The notes: generated from the sequence alone by a model not told the origin. Counted from the first letter of the stretch, positions 1 through 9,588 are shown. The stretch is DNA of 45,927 nt from an uncultured Alphaproteobacteria bacterium (GCA_937872985.1 CALMUW010000114.1:1-45927); one strand, 5' to 3'. Program-made: numbers and translations.

Positions 1-2
1 AG

Positions 3-518
3 GGAGGCTCGGGCCTTGGCCTCTACATCTCTCGTCGCCTCGCCCGCGCCATGGAGCCGCGCGCCGCAACCCCCACCCGCCGCCTCGACGCCATCCGGCA
101 ACTGGCGGAAGCGGGCATTCCGGTTACTGTCATGATGGCGCCCATCGTGCCCGGCCTCACCGATCATGAGATTGAAAAGCTGCTGGCGGCAGCAGCAGGG
201 GTGGGGGCGCGCGAGGCGGGCTATGTGCTCATGCGCCTGCCGCATGAGGTGAAGGACCTGTTCAAGGACTGGCTGGCCAAGGAAAAGCCGGACCGGGCGG
301 CGCGGGTCATGGCGCTGGTGCGCGATACGCGGGGCGGGCGCGACAATGACCCGGAATTCGGCAGCCGCATGGTGGGCTCCGGCCCCTATGCCTGGCAATT
401 GGGACGGCGCTTCCAGATGACCTGCGAGCGGCTGGGCCTGAACCGGTCGAAGCTGCAACTGAACGATGGCTTGTTCCAGCGGCCGCCGCGCCCCGGTGAC
501 CAGTTGACCCTGTGGTGA
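3..518 (+). CDS. PA0069 family radical SAM protein, C-terminal part (5' truncated)
   Basis: The open frame runs in from the window edge, so the start and the radical SAM CX3CX2C cluster are missing. From MEPRAATP (position 51) onward it matches the C-terminal half of PA0069/Rv2578c-type radical SAM proteins: an AGIPV stretch, APIVPGLTDHE, GYVLMRLP, a GGRD segment and the closing PGDQLTLW. The function of the family is not established; its homology to spore photoproduct lyase-like radical SAM proteins suggests a redox or repair role. The next gene, rnhB, starts 20 bp downstream on the same strand, an arrangement I recall from other Rhizobiales. The first 16 codons do not fit this family: they read as a GxGLGLYI motif of histidine kinases where the family usually has an SVTTLD-like strand (see findings). 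The call is secure for residues after position 51 and doubtful before it. Confidence 0.85.
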   Translation, partial: GGSGLGLYISRRLARAMEPRAATPTRRLDAIRQLAEAGIPVTVMMAPIVPGLTDHEIEKLLAAAAGVGAREAGYVLMRLPHEVKDLFKDWLAKEKPDRAARVMALVRDTRGGRDNDPEFGSRMVGSGPYAWQLGRRFQMTCERLGLNRSKLQLNDGLFQRPPRPGDQLTLW

Positions 519-538
519 AAGCTGCGCCATAGGAGGGC

Positions 539-1159
539 ATGGTTCGACCCGATTTTTCCCGTGAGGCCGAGGCCATGGCGCTGGGCCATGGGCCGGTGTG
601 CGGCGTGGACGAGGCGGGGCGCGGTCCCTGGGCGGGGCCGGTGGTGGCGGCAGCCGTGGTCCTCGATGCCGCCCGGATTCCGCCGGGCCTGAACGATTCC
701 AAAAAGCTGACGCATGAACGGCGCGAGGCCCTGTTCCCGGCCATCATGGCGGCAGCCCAGGTGGGGGTCGGCATTGTCTCCGCCGCCGAGATCGATACGC
801 TCAACATTCTGCAGGCGACCTTCCGGGCGATGGAGCGGGCCGTTGCCGCCCTGCCCGCCGCACCCGACTTCGCCCTCATCGACGGCAACCGCGCACCAAA
901 ACTATCCTGCCCCTGCCGCACGGTCATCTCCGGTGACGCCCTGTCACTCTCCATCGCGGCGGCCTCGATCATCGCCAAGGTGACGCGCGACCGCATGATG
1001 ATGGAACTGGACCAGCGCCATCCCGGCTATGGCTTTGCCGCGCACAAGGGCTATGGCACGGCGGCCCACGCGGCGGCCCTTGCGCGTCTTGGTCCGTGTA
1101 CGGAACATCGCCGCAGCTTCAAGCCCATCGCGGCGTTATCTGGCGTGTGGCCTTCCTGA
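539..1159 (+). CDS. rnhB: Ribonuclease HII
   Basis: A 206-aa RNase HII, the usual family length. It hydrolyses the RNA strand of RNA-DNA hybrids and incises at single misincorporated ribonucleotides in duplex DNA. The type II signature [14 protein letters not shown] contains catalytic Asp24 and Glu25. Further conserved acidic residues are Asp115 in LIDGN and Asp151 in the IIAKVTRDR helix. NDSKKL and the [14 protein letters not shown] loop are also typical. The ATG at 539 follows GGAGGG (531-536) by only two bases, so spacing is tight, but no better start is visible. It lies between the radical SAM gene and ccrM. A second, unrelated RNase H (type I, rnhA) is encoded at 27325. Confidence 0.96.
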   Translation: MVRPDFSREAEAMALGHGPVCGVDEAGRGPWAGPVVAAAVVLDAARIPPGLNDSKKLTHERREALFPAIMAAAQVGVGIVSAAEIDTLNILQATFRAMERAVAALPAAPDFALIDGNRAPKLSCPCRTVISGDALSLSIAAASIIAKVTRDRMMMELDQRHPGYGFAAHKGYGTAAHAAALARLGPCTEHRRSFKPIAALSGVWPS

Positions 1160-1191
1160 CATCATGGCGCATCATTGCTGGATGGAACTCC

Positions 1192-1472
1192 GCGCGCCAT
1201 GCTTTGTGGTGCATGGCTGAACGCAAAACCGCTGCACACTTTTGCGCGCCATGCTTTGTGGCGCATGGCTCAGCGCAAAACCGCTGCACACTTTTGCGCG
1301 CCATATTTTGTGGCGCATGGCTGAACGCAAAACCGCTACACACTTTTGCGCGCCATGCCTTGTGGCGCATGGCTGAACGCAAAACCGCTGCACACTTTTG
1401 CGCGCCATGCCTTGTGGCGCATGGCTCAGCGCAAAACCGCTGCACACTTTTGCGCGCCATGCTTTGTGGCGC
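1192..1472. repeat. 52-bp tandem repeat array (5 units plus a 21-bp partial unit)
   Basis: Unit boundaries, taken at the motif GCGCGCCAT, fall at 1192, 1244, 1296, 1348, 1400 and 1452, a strict 52-bp period. Units differ at a few bases only: GGCTGAACG in units 1, 3 and 4 versus GGCTCAGCG in units 2 and 5. Each unit can fold into two hairpins: GCGCCA/TGGCGC around a 7-nt loop (for example 1246-1251 with 1259-1264), and (G)CGCAAAA/TTTTGCG(C) across the unit boundary. The array fills most of the 407-bp gap between rnhB and ccrM and ends 16 bp before the CtrA-like half site of ccrM. Open frames across it are artefacts of the repeat. The unit resembles hairpin repeats I recall as common between genes in Rhizobiales. 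Confidence 0.95.
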
Positions 1473-1487
1473 TGCGCGCCAGGCGCG

Positions 1488-2685
<1,198 letters not shown>

Positions 2686-2692
2686 ATTGGGA

Positions 2693-2793
2693 CAACCTGA
2701 CTTTTGATGGACTGAACAAAAGTCAGTCAAGTTGCTCGCTACAACAAGTTAGAGCGGTGGCTTTGAGCCATCTAAAGCCAAAACCGCTCGAGC
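2693..2793 (+). repeat. Dispersed double-hairpin repeat, copy 1
   Basis: The first hairpin pairs CTGACTTTT (2697-2705) with AAAAGTCAG (2718-2726). After a GTTGCTCGC linker, the second pairs GAGCGGT-GGCTTT (2752-2764) with AAAGCC...ACCGCTC (2774-2789). The same two-hairpin layout recurs at 9367-9444 (part of the left hairpin missing) and, inverted, at 43861-43963. This copy sits between the converging 3' ends of ccrM and mutY, where it could act as a bidirectional terminator. It encodes nothing. Confidence 0.85.
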
Positions 2794-2798
2794 TTTAC

Positions 2799-3839
2799 TC
2801 AGCCCTTCAGCACATGGCGCATGACCTTGCGCATGAGCGAGGGCAGCGCCTCGCCGGCGAGGTCGGCCACCGCCACAAGGCGGCCCGCGCTGGCCGGGGC
2901 GGCGGCGATTTTGGCCCGTTTCACCCGCAGTATCAGATGAAAATGGGTGAAGGTGTGTTCCACCGTGCCGGGCAGATCCCGCCAGCGGGCGGGTAAGGGC
3001 GGCTCATCCACGGCTTTCTCGCCCCAGGGGCCGGTGGGAAACTCGGTCATGCCGCCAAGGAGGCCCCGGGCCGGACGCTGGCGCAGAAGAACCGTTCCGT
3101 CGTCCCGTTCTGCCCAATAGACGAAGCCATGGCAGGTCGGGCGCGCGGGCTTGGCCCGGCGGCGCGGCAGTTCGGCGGCAACACCGGTGGCGCGGGCGGC
3201 ACAGGTCGCTTCCCAGGGGCAGAGATCGCAGCGGGGTGAACGCGGGGTGCAGACCATGGCACCCAGGTCCATGAGCGCCTGGGCAAAGTCGCCGGGACGA
3301 TCCCCCGGCACCAGGGCTTCGGCGCGGCGCCTGACCTCCGGCTTGGCGTCCGGCAAGGGCGCGCCGATGTTATAGTATCGGATCAATACACGCTCGACAT
3401 TACCATCAACGGCAACAGCTTTTTTATGGAAGGCAATGGCGGCGATGGCGCCGGCCGTATAGGGGCCAATGCCCGGAAGACGTTTCAATTCCTCATAATT
3501 TTCTGGAAACTGTCTATTGTATTCAGTCGCTACTTTTTGCGCGCAGGCGTGCAGATTACGCGCTCGGGCGTAATAGCCCAGGCCGGCCCATTCCTTCAAA
3601 ACCTCCTCCAGCGCGGCATCCGCCAGCGCCGCCACCGTGGGCCAGCGCGCCACGAAACGTCGGAAATAGTCACCGACCACGGCCACGGTGGTCTGCTGCA
3701 GCATGATCTCCGAAAGCCAGACGCGATAGGGGTCGGGCACCTCCCCCGGCAGGGCCCGCCATGGCAGGATCCGCCGCGCCCCATCATACCAGCGCAAAAG
3801 CGCCGCCACGGCCTCGTTTTCCGGCCCTTGTTCTGCCAT
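2799..3839 (-). CDS. mutY: A/G-specific adenine DNA glycosylase MutY
   Basis: Removes adenine mispaired with 8-oxoguanine (base-excision repair). Counting from the ATG at 3839 (MAEQ), the protein is 346 aa and has the helix-hairpin-helix LPGIGPYTAG (121-130), the catalytic-pocket Glu44 in SEIMLQQT, catalytic Asp145 in VDGNVER, and a [4Fe-4S] cluster C-x6-C-x2-C-x5-C at Cys197, 204, 207 and 213. The C-terminal third is the NUDIX-like 8-oxoG recognition domain, including the LLGGMTEFP segment. An upstream in-frame ATG at 3866 would add MRRRKSQST. I prefer 3839 because MutY proteins usually begin shortly before a WYD...LPWR motif, and 3866 would leave only 19 bp to the divergent DUF721 start. 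The gene converges on ccrM. Confidence 0.95.
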   Translation of the reverse strand: MAEQGPENEAVAALLRWYDGARRILPWRALPGEVPDPYRVWLSEIMLQQTTVAVVGDYFRRFVARWPTVAALADAALEEVLKEWAGLGYYARARNLHACAQKVATEYNRQFPENYEELKRLPGIGPYTAGAIAAIAFHKKAVAVDGNVERVLIRYYNIGAPLPDAKPEVRRRAEALVPGDRPGDFAQALMDLGAMVCTPRSPRCDLCPWEATCAARATGVAAELPRRRAKPARPTCHGFVYWAERDDGTVLLRQRPARGLLGGMTEFPTGPWGEKAVDEPPLPARWRDLPGTVEHTFTHFHLILRVKRAKIAAAPASAGRLVAVADLAGEALPSLMRKVMRHVLKG

Positions 3840-3885
3840 GGTGCTCTGGGATTTTCTGCGGCGCATGTAACTGGGTTAGCCCGCC

Positions 3886-4371
3886 ATGGAGACATTGGAC
3901 AAGCACTTCCGCGCCCTCACCAGGGCCGCCTTCGCCCGCTATGGCTTTGCGCAAGGCGAGCTTTTGGCGCGCTGGCCGGAGATCGTCGGCCCCGGCCTGT
4001 CGGCCCATTGCCGTCCGGAACGCATCCGCTGGCCCAAAACCGCCGAGGCCATGGCCCAGAAACAGGGCGGCACGCTGGTGATCCGCGCCAGCGCCGGGCG
4101 CGGCCTCGACGTCCAGCATGAGGCCGCCCATATCGTCGAACGCATCAACCGTTATTATGGCTATGGTGCCATTGCCGCCGTGAAGATCGTGCAGGACGCC
4201 ACCACGGCCCCCAAGGCCCCTCCCCCTCCCGACCCCGGCCTCAGCCCCGGCGATGAAGCTGCCCTTGCCGCCCGGCTGCAGGCCATTGCCGATCCCACCC
4301 TCAAAGCGGCGCTGGAGCGGCTGGGCACAGCCACGCTCAAGCGCGCCCGGAGTTCTCCACAAGGGCGCTGA
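3886..4371 (+). CDS. DUF721 family protein (DciA-like)
   Basis: A 161-aa protein with an N-terminal DUF721 domain (about residues 10-100: LLARWPEIVGPGLSAHCRPERIRWP, an extended TLVIRAS strand, then a HEAAHIVERIN.YYGY helix). This fold is shared with DciA, the helicase-operator protein that supports DnaB in bacteria lacking DnaC. A role at the replication fork is inferred from the family and not shown by the sequence. A proline-rich linker (around 109-120) leads to an Ala/Leu-rich C-terminal helix. It is divergent from mutY and lies 42 bp upstream of the DsbA-like gene, probably in one transcript with it and smc. The same order mutY-DUF721-dsbA-smc is familiar from other Rhizobiales. Confidence 0.85.
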   Translation: METLDKHFRALTRAAFARYGFAQGELLARWPEIVGPGLSAHCRPERIRWPKTAEAMAQKQGGTLVIRASAGRGLDVQHEAAHIVERINRYYGYGAIAAVKIVQDATTAPKAPPPPDPGLSPGDEAALAARLQAIADPTLKAALERLGTATLKRARSSPQGR

Positions 4372-4413
4372 GGCCCATTGGTTCACCCCCCGACTTCGAG
4401 TAGGAACCCTCAT

Positions 4414-5142
4414 ATGACACAGATCACCCGCCGTTCCCTGCTGCTTCTCGGCAGCGTTGCCGCCATGGCCGTGGGCGTTTTCGCCTATGCCCAGACCGCC
4501 CCCGCCCCGACCCCGGAGACCCCGGCCGCCACGGCCCCCGCTCCGGCCCCGTCCGATGGTGCGGCGGCTCCGGCACCCGGGGCCGAGATGCCTGCCATCC
4601 CCCCCGATCCGGCAACGGCTCTGGCCATGCCGTCGCCGCTGGGCGACATGAGCCAGGGGCCGGACGACGCAAAGGTGACGATCATCGAATATGCCTCGGC
4701 CACCTGCCCGCATTGCGGCGAGTTTGCCCGCGATGCCCTGAAGCAGATCAAGACGGAATATGTCGAGACCGGCAAGGTGAAGTTCATCTTCCGCGAGTTT
4801 CCGCTGGATGATGTGGCGCTGGCCGCGCATATGATGACGCGCTGCGCGCCCAAGGAAAAATTCTTCCCGCTGCTGGACGCCATCTATGCCACGCAGGGCG
4901 AGTGGATCAAGGATCCGCTGGCGGGGCTGAAGGGCATCGCCAAGCAGGCCGGTATGACCGAAGACGAGTTCATGGCCTGCCTCAAGAAGGAAGACATCGC
5001 CAAGGGCATCATGGTGACGCGCGAGGCCGGGTCCAAGGCGGGCGTTCAGGGTGTGCCGGCGGTGTTCATCAACGGTGTGCTGTTCGACCAAGAGCGCACC
5101 ATGGAGAATTTCCGCAAGAAGATTGATCCGCTGCTGAAGTAA
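4414..5142 (+). CDS. DsbA family thiol-disulfide oxidoreductase (exported)
   Basis: A 242-aa periplasmic thioredoxin-fold protein. The ATG at 4414 is preceded by AGGAA (4402-4406) at good spacing; a longer TTG-started frame from 4378 has no such support. The N-terminus (TRRSLLLLGSVAAMAVG) carries a twin-arginine-like or Sec signal ending near AYAQ. It is followed by a 45-residue Pro/Ala-rich linker and then the thioredoxin fold with the CPHC active site at residues 98-101. The V-P before AVFINGV is the cis-proline loop, and the alpha-helical insertion lies between. CPHC is the classical oxidising DsbA motif. A role in disulfide formation or redox quality control in the envelope is inferred. 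It may share a transcript with DUF721 upstream and smc 24 bp downstream. Confidence 0.92.
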   Translation: MTQITRRSLLLLGSVAAMAVGVFAYAQTAPAPTPETPAATAPAPAPSDGAAAPAPGAEMPAIPPDPATALAMPSPLGDMSQGPDDAKVTIIEYASATCPHCGEFARDALKQIKTEYVETGKVKFIFREFPLDDVALAAHMMTRCAPKEKFFPLLDAIYATQGEWIKDPLAGLKGIAKQAGMTEDEFMACLKKEDIAKGIMVTREAGSKAGVQGVPAVFINGVLFDQERTMENFRKKIDPLLK

Positions 5143-5166
5143 CAGCAGGCGCGTTGGGGTTTGGGC

Positions 5167-8100
5167 ATGAAGTTTACGCGGCTCCGGCTGTCCGGGTTCA
5201 AGTCGTTTGTGGAACCGACCGATCTGGTGATCGAGCCGGGGCTGACCGGCGTGGTCGGCCCCAATGGCTGCGGCAAGTCCAATCTGCTGGAAGCGCTGCG
5301 CTGGGTCATGGGCGAAAGCTCCTACAAGTCCATGCGCGCCTCGGGCATGGAGGATGTGATCTTCTCCGGCACCACCCAGCGCCCGTCGCGCAACATGGCG
5401 GAAGTGCTGCTGACGCTGGCCAACGACGACCGCACGGCACCCGCCGCCTATAACGACAGCGAGGTTTTGGAAGTGTCGCGCCGCATCGAGCGCGAGGCAG
5501 GCTCGGCCTATCGCATCAACGGCAAGGACGTGCGGGCGCGCGATGTGCAATTGCTCTTTGCCGACGTGTCCACCGGCGCGCGCTCGCCGGCGCTGGTGAA
5601 ACAGGGCCAGATTGCCGAGATCATCAACGCCAAGCCGCAGGCGCGGCGTCTCATTCTGGAAGAGGCGGCGGGCATTACCGGCCTGCATACCCGGCGGCAT
5701 GAGGCGGAGTTGAAACTCAAGGCGGCGGAACAGAATCTCGCCCGCCTCGATGACGTGACCGCTCAGCTTGAAACCCAGTTGAACAGCCTGAAGCGGCAGG
5801 CGCGGCAGGCTTTGAAATACAAGCAGGTGTCGGCGGAGATCCGCAAGCTGGAGGCGGCGGGCCTGTTCGTGGCCTGGCGCGATGCGGCGGCCCAGGCCGG
5901 GCATGATGCGCAAGCGCTGGACGAGGCAACCCGGGTTCTGGCCGAGCATACGCGCCTGGCCTCGGAGAAGCTGCGCGCCCGCGATGAACTGGGCGACAGG
6001 CTGCCGGGTCTGCGCGAGGAAGAGACCGTGCGCGCCGCCGTGTTGCAGCGCGTGGCGCTGGAACGCACGGCGCTGGATGAGGAGGAAAAACGCCTCGCCG
6101 CGCGCAAGCAGGAGCTGGAACAGCAGCGCCACCGCGCGGTCAACGACCTCGCCCGCGAGCAGGAGCAATTGTCCGACACCGGCACGGTGATGGAACGGCT
6201 GGCGGCGGAGGAAGCGGAGCTTGCCCAGGCTTCCGGCGATGATGACGCCATGCGGGCCGCGGCGGCGGAGGCCCTGCAACGGGCGGCGGCCAGCCTGGCC
6301 GAGGCGCAGGAGGCCGCGGACGCCGCCAATGCCCGGCTTTCCGAACTGACCGCGCGCAAGCAGCAATTGACCCGTGTGGTGGCGGAACAGCAGGCGCGTC
6401 TTGCCCGCCTGGAACAGGACGAAACGGCCCTGGCGCAGCGGCGGCAGGCGCTCATGGCGCAACTGGCGGGCACGGGCGATGGTGCCGCCCTGCTGGCCGC
6501 CGTGGAGCATGCCGTTGCCACCGCGCATCAGGCCGAACAGGCGGCGGCGCATGCCGAGGTGGGCTTGCGCGTGGCCCGTCAGGTGGAAGGCGACCGGCGT
6601 CAGGCCCATGATGAAGCCCGGCGCAGCGCCGACCGGCTGGTGACCGAGGTCAAGACGCTGACCAACCTGTTGCGCAGCCATGACGGCGATCTCTGGCCGC
6701 CGCTGGTTGACCAATTGAAGGTGCACCCCGGCTATGAAACGGCGCTGGGGGCCGCGCTGGGGGATGATCTCGATGCCTCCGGCGATGAGGCGGCCCCGGT
6801 GCACTGGCGCGGGCTGCCGCCGCTCTCCGAGGTGGCGCATCTGCCGTCGGATTGTCCGGCACTGGCGCGCTTTGTCGACGCGCCGCCGCAGTTGGCCCGG
6901 GTGCTGGCTCATGTGGGCGTGGTGTCGCGCGCGGTGGGGGCCGCCCTTCAGGCCCAACTCAAGCCGGGGCAGAAGCTCGTGTCGCGCGAGGGCGATGTCT
7001 GGCGCTGGGACGGGTTCACCGCCGCTGCCGATGCGCCCTCGGCTGCCGCCAAGCGGCTGGCCGAAAAGAATCGCCTGGCCTCGCTTGAAGGCGAAATGGC
7101 CGGTGCGCTCGCCGCTGCCGAGCAGGCCAAGGCGGAATTTGAAACCCAGCGTCAGGCGGTGGAACAGGGTGTGAAGGCCGAGCGCGACCGGCGTGAGGAC
7201 TGGCGCAGCGCCACCGCCGCCCTCGATGTGGCGCGGCGCGCCCTTGCTGCCCACGAGCGCCAGCAGGCCGAACACATGGCCCAGACCAGCGCGCTGGATG
7301 AGGCGCAGCGGCGCAGCTCTGAAACCCTGACCGAGGCGCGCGAACGCTTTGGCGCGGCCCGTGATGAAGCGGCCACGCTGCCGGCGCTCGATGGGCCCAC
7401 GGCGGAGGTGCAGGAATTGCGCAACCGCGTGACGGGGGAGCGCGCACTTTATACCGAGGCGCGGGCCAGGCATGACGGGCTGGAGCGCGAGGCCCGGGCG
7501 CGCACCGAGCGCCGCAGCGCCATCGCCCGCGAGCGCGAGCAGTGGCAGACGCGCGCCGCGCGGGCCAAGGCGCAGATCGAGGCCCTGGAGCAGCGGGCCG
7601 AGGAGGCGCGTCAGGCGCTGGCCGAGCTTGCCGCCGCCCCGGCGCAACTGGCCGAGCGCCGCAACAAACTGATGAACACCCTGCAGGAGGCGGAAGGCCA
7701 GCGCCGGAGCGCCGCCGACGCCCTGGCCACGGCTGAAAATGCGGTGAAGACGGCCGACCAGGCATTGCGCGCCGCACAGGAGGACGCCAGCGGCTCACGC
7801 GAAAATCATGCGCGGCTGGAAGCGCGCCTTGAGGCCTCGCGCCGGGCGCACGAACACACCACCCAACGCATTGCCGAGACGCTCATGTGTCCGCCGGACA
7901 AGGTGCTGGAACAGGCGGGCGTGGAAGCCGACAAATTGCCGGGGGCCGAGGAGATCGAGCGCAAGCTCCTGTCGTTGCGCGATGACCGCGAGCGGCTGGG
8001 GGCCGTGAACCTGCGCGCCGACGAGGAGGCCCAGGAGGTGGGAGCGCAACTGGAAAAGCTCGTCACCGAAAAGACCGACCTGGTGCAGGCCATCAACAAA

Positions 8101-8622
8101 TTGCGCGGCGGCATTTCGAGCCTGAACCGCGAGGGTCGCCAGCGTCTGCTCGATGCCTTTGGCACGGTGAACGAGAAATTCGGCGAGTTGTTCACGCAGT
8201 TGTTCAACGGCGGCAAGGCCGAGCTGCAACTGATCGAGAGCGATGACCCGCTGGAAGCGGGGCTGGAGATCATGGCCCATCCGCCGGGCAAGAAACCCAC
8301 CGTGCTGTCGCTGTTGTCCGGCGGCGAACAGACGCTGACGGCGCTCGCCCTCATCTTCGCGGTATTCCTCACCAATCCCTCGCCCATCTGCGTGCTGGAC
8401 GAGGTGGACGCGCCGCTCGACGATCACAACGTCGAGCGCTTCTGCAACCTGCTCGATGCGATGCTGGAGCGGACCCATACGCGCTTCCTGATCATCACCC
8501 ACCATGCGCTCACCATGGCGCGCATGCACCGGCTGTTCGGCGTCACCATGGCCGAGCGCGGCGTGTCGCAGCTGGTGTCGGTGAACCTGGAGCAGGCCGA
8601 GAAGATGGCCGAGGCGGTTTGA
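5167..8622 (+). CDS. smc: Chromosome segregation protein SMC
   Basis: A 1151-aa structural maintenance of chromosomes ATPase. The N-terminal head has Walker A GPNGCGKSN at residues 31-39. Two long Ala/Glu/Arg-rich coiled-coil arms surround a hinge near residues 505-590, where the heptads break and glycines appear. The C-terminal head has the ABC signature LLSGGEQ near residue 1047 and Walker B VLDEVDAPLDDHN near 1075. It forms the condensin ring with ScpA and ScpB, which are not in this window. A TTG six bases upstream is an alternative start; the ATG at 5167 gives MKFTRLRLSGFKSF, the usual SMC N-terminus. The gene follows the DsbA-like gene by 24 bp, and the HAD gene starts two bases after its stop. 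Confidence 0.97.
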   Translation: MKFTRLRLSGFKSFVEPTDLVIEPGLTGVVGPNGCGKSNLLEALRWVMGESSYKSMRASGMEDVIFSGTTQRPSRNMAEVLLTLANDDRTAPAAYNDSEVLEVSRRIEREAGSAYRINGKDVRARDVQLLFADVSTGARSPALVKQGQIAEIINAKPQARRLILEEAAGITGLHTRRHEAELKLKAAEQNLARLDDVTAQLETQLNSLKRQARQALKYKQVSAEIRKLEAAGLFVAWRDAAAQAGHDAQALDEATRVLAEHTRLASEKLRARDELGDRLPGLREEETVRAAVLQRVALERTALDEEEKRLAARKQELEQQRHRAVNDLAREQEQLSDTGTVMERLAAEEAELAQASGDDDAMRAAAAEALQRAAASLAEAQEAADAANARLSELTARKQQLTRVVAEQQARLARLEQDETALAQRRQALMAQLAGTGDGAALLAAVEHAVATAHQAEQAAAHAEVGLRVARQVEGDRRQAHDEARRSADRLVTEVKTLTNLLRSHDGDLWPPLVDQLKVHPGYETALGAALGDDLDASGDEAAPVHWRGLPPLSEVAHLPSDCPALARFVDAPPQLARVLAHVGVVSRAVGAALQAQLKPGQKLVSREGDVWRWDGFTAAADAPSAAAKRLAEKNRLASLEGEMAGALAAAEQAKAEFETQRQAVEQGVKAERDRREDWRSATAALDVARRALAAHERQQAEHMAQTSALDEAQRRSSETLTEARERFGAARDEAATLPALDGPTAEVQELRNRVTGERALYTEARARHDGLEREARARTERRSAIAREREQWQTRAARAKAQIEALEQRAEEARQALAELAAAPAQLAERRNKLMNTLQEAEGQRRSAADALATAENAVKTADQALRAAQEDASGSRENHARLEARLEASRRAHEHTTQRIAETLMCPPDKVLEQAGVEADKLPGAEEIERKLLSLRDDRERLGAVNLRADEEAQEVGAQLEKLVTEKTDLVQAINKLRGGISSLNREGRQRLLDAFGTVNEKFGELFTQLFNGGKAELQLIESDDPLEAGLEIMAHPPGKKPTVLSLLSGGEQTLTALALIFAVFLTNPSPICVLDEVDAPLDDHNVERFCNLLDAMLERTHTRFLIITHHALTMARMHRLFGVTMAERGVSQLVSVNLEQAEKMAEAV

Positions 8623-8624
8623 CC

Positions 8625-9221
8625 ATGATTCCAGTGTTCGACATCGGCATGGTGGTCATCGAGTGGAACCCGCGCCATCTCTATCGCCAGATTTTTGCTG
8701 ATCCCGAGACGATGGAATGGTTCCTGGCCGAGGTCTGTCACCCCGCCTGGAACCTGGAGATGGACCGGGGCATGAGTTTCGATGACGGCGTGGCCGAGGC
8801 CGTGGCGCGCCACCCTGACTATGCCCGTGAGATCGCGCTTTACCGCGACCGCTGGGCCGACATGGTGCCGGGGGCGCTCTCCGGCACGGTAGACCTGATC
8901 GAGGAACTGGCGGAAAAGGGGGTTCCCCTCTACGCCATCACCAACTGGAACGGCGACACCTTCCGGGCCACGCAGGCGCGCTTTCCGGTGTTCAACCGGT
9001 TCCGCGACATCGTGGTCTCGGGCGATGAAGGGCTGCTCAAGCCTGACCCGGAAATCTACCGCCTGCTGCTCAACCGCAACGGTCTTGCGGCTGCCGACTG
9101 CCTGTTCATCGATGACAGCCTGAAGAATGTGCAGGGGGCGGAGGCGGTGGGCATGGCCGGGCACCACTTCACCAGCCCGGAAGCCCTGCGCGCCGACCTT
9201 GCGGCACGCGGAATCCTCTAG
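8625..9221 (+). CDS. HAD family hydrolase
   Basis: A 198-aa haloacid-dehalogenase-like protein. Motif I is FDIGMVVIEW: the nucleophile Asp is present, but the position two residues on is Gly, as in YihX-type members (FDxGNV). Motif II is ITNW, motif III LLKPDPEIY supplies the lysine, and motif IV is FIDDSLKNV. The substrate is unknown; a sugar-phosphate phosphatase or dehalogenase role is possible. The ATG lies two bases after the smc stop, with GAGGCGG inside smc as a ribosome site. The TAG stop (9219-9221) lies inside the terminal inverted repeat of the element at 9218, so the present C-terminus may have been set by that insertion. Its C-terminus resembles the HAD protein at 38933 (NVQGA...HHF..P..L..DL...G). 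Confidence 0.88.
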   Translation: MIPVFDIGMVVIEWNPRHLYRQIFADPETMEWFLAEVCHPAWNLEMDRGMSFDDGVAEAVARHPDYAREIALYRDRWADMVPGALSGTVDLIEELAEKGVPLYAITNWNGDTFRATQARFPVFNRFRDIVVSGDEGLLKPDPEIYRLLLNRNGLAAADCLFIDDSLKNVQGAEAVGMAGHHFTSPEALRADLAARGIL

Positions 9222-9334
9222 CGCAACCGGCGGTCAGTTGGACTCAACTGCCGCCGATAAGTTGCTCGAAAATCAATATGTTGGCGCAACTTTTCTCTCT
9301 CAAATCGTTCCAATTTGATCGTCCGTTGCGCTAG
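9218..9334 (+). repeat. Hairpin-rich element with terminal inverted repeats, copy A
   Basis: A 117-bp element bounded by perfect 10-bp terminal inverted repeats, CTAGCGCAAC (9218-9227) and GTTGCGCTAG (9325-9334). Inside are three inverted repeats: 9228-9240 with 9245-9256 (one bulged T), AAGTTGC (9259-9265) with GCAACTT (9286-9292), and CAAAT/ATTTG (9301-9317). A near-identical copy in opposite orientation lies at 12322-12432; I count two differences in the shared 111 bp. The form is that of a MITE or an extragenic palindromic repeat. No coding capacity is visible. Confidence 0.9.
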
Positions 9335-9366
9335 CGCAAACATACTTTATGTTGGATGTTGGCCGC

Positions 9367-9444
9367 AACAAAAGTCAGACAGGTTGCTCGCCATCCATGA
9401 GACCGAGCGGTGGCCTTGAGCCAGCAAAGCCAAAACCGCTCAAG
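9367..9444 (+). repeat. Dispersed double-hairpin repeat, copy 2 (left end missing)
   Basis: Contains AAAAGTCAG (9370-9378), the GTTGCTCGCC linker, and the second hairpin GAGCGGT-GGCCTT (9405-9417) with AAAGCC...ACCGCTC (9426-9441), as in the copy at 2693. The left arm CTGACTTTT of the first hairpin is absent. The copy lies 33 bp after element A and upstream of the atp promoter. The rest of the 429-bp gap (9222-9650) holds this, element A and the promoter; I see nothing else in it. Confidence 0.8.
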
Positions 9445-9559
9445 CCTCTGGCGGGAATCATAAGTCTTTGGGCGAAGGCCACCCCGGCACATTGCCGCAA
9501 GGCCCCGCGAGCGGCTAATTCTCGCGTCATTTCAATATGATGGCAAAAGCATCCATTTC

Positions 9560-9588
9560 TTGACACATTTTGCCCCCGCAATTATGGT
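9560..9588 (+). promoter_or_regulatory. Sigma-70-type promoter for the atp (F0) operon
   Basis: TTGACA (9560-9565), a 17-bp spacer and TATGGT (9583-9588) form a near-consensus housekeeping promoter. The predicted start near 9595 leaves a leader of about 55 nt before the atpI ATG at 9651, which has CGGAGG at 9637-9642. Confidence 0.75.

Noticed and set aside
1192..1472. CRISPR array
   Set aside because: Units are contiguous 52-mers with no unique spacers, and no cas genes are present.
3784..7647. A 1287-codon open frame on the minus strand opposite smc and its upstream genes
   Set aside because: It is antisense to well-recognised genes, has repetitive Gly/Arg/Leu/His composition and matches no family; long antisense frames are common at this GC content.
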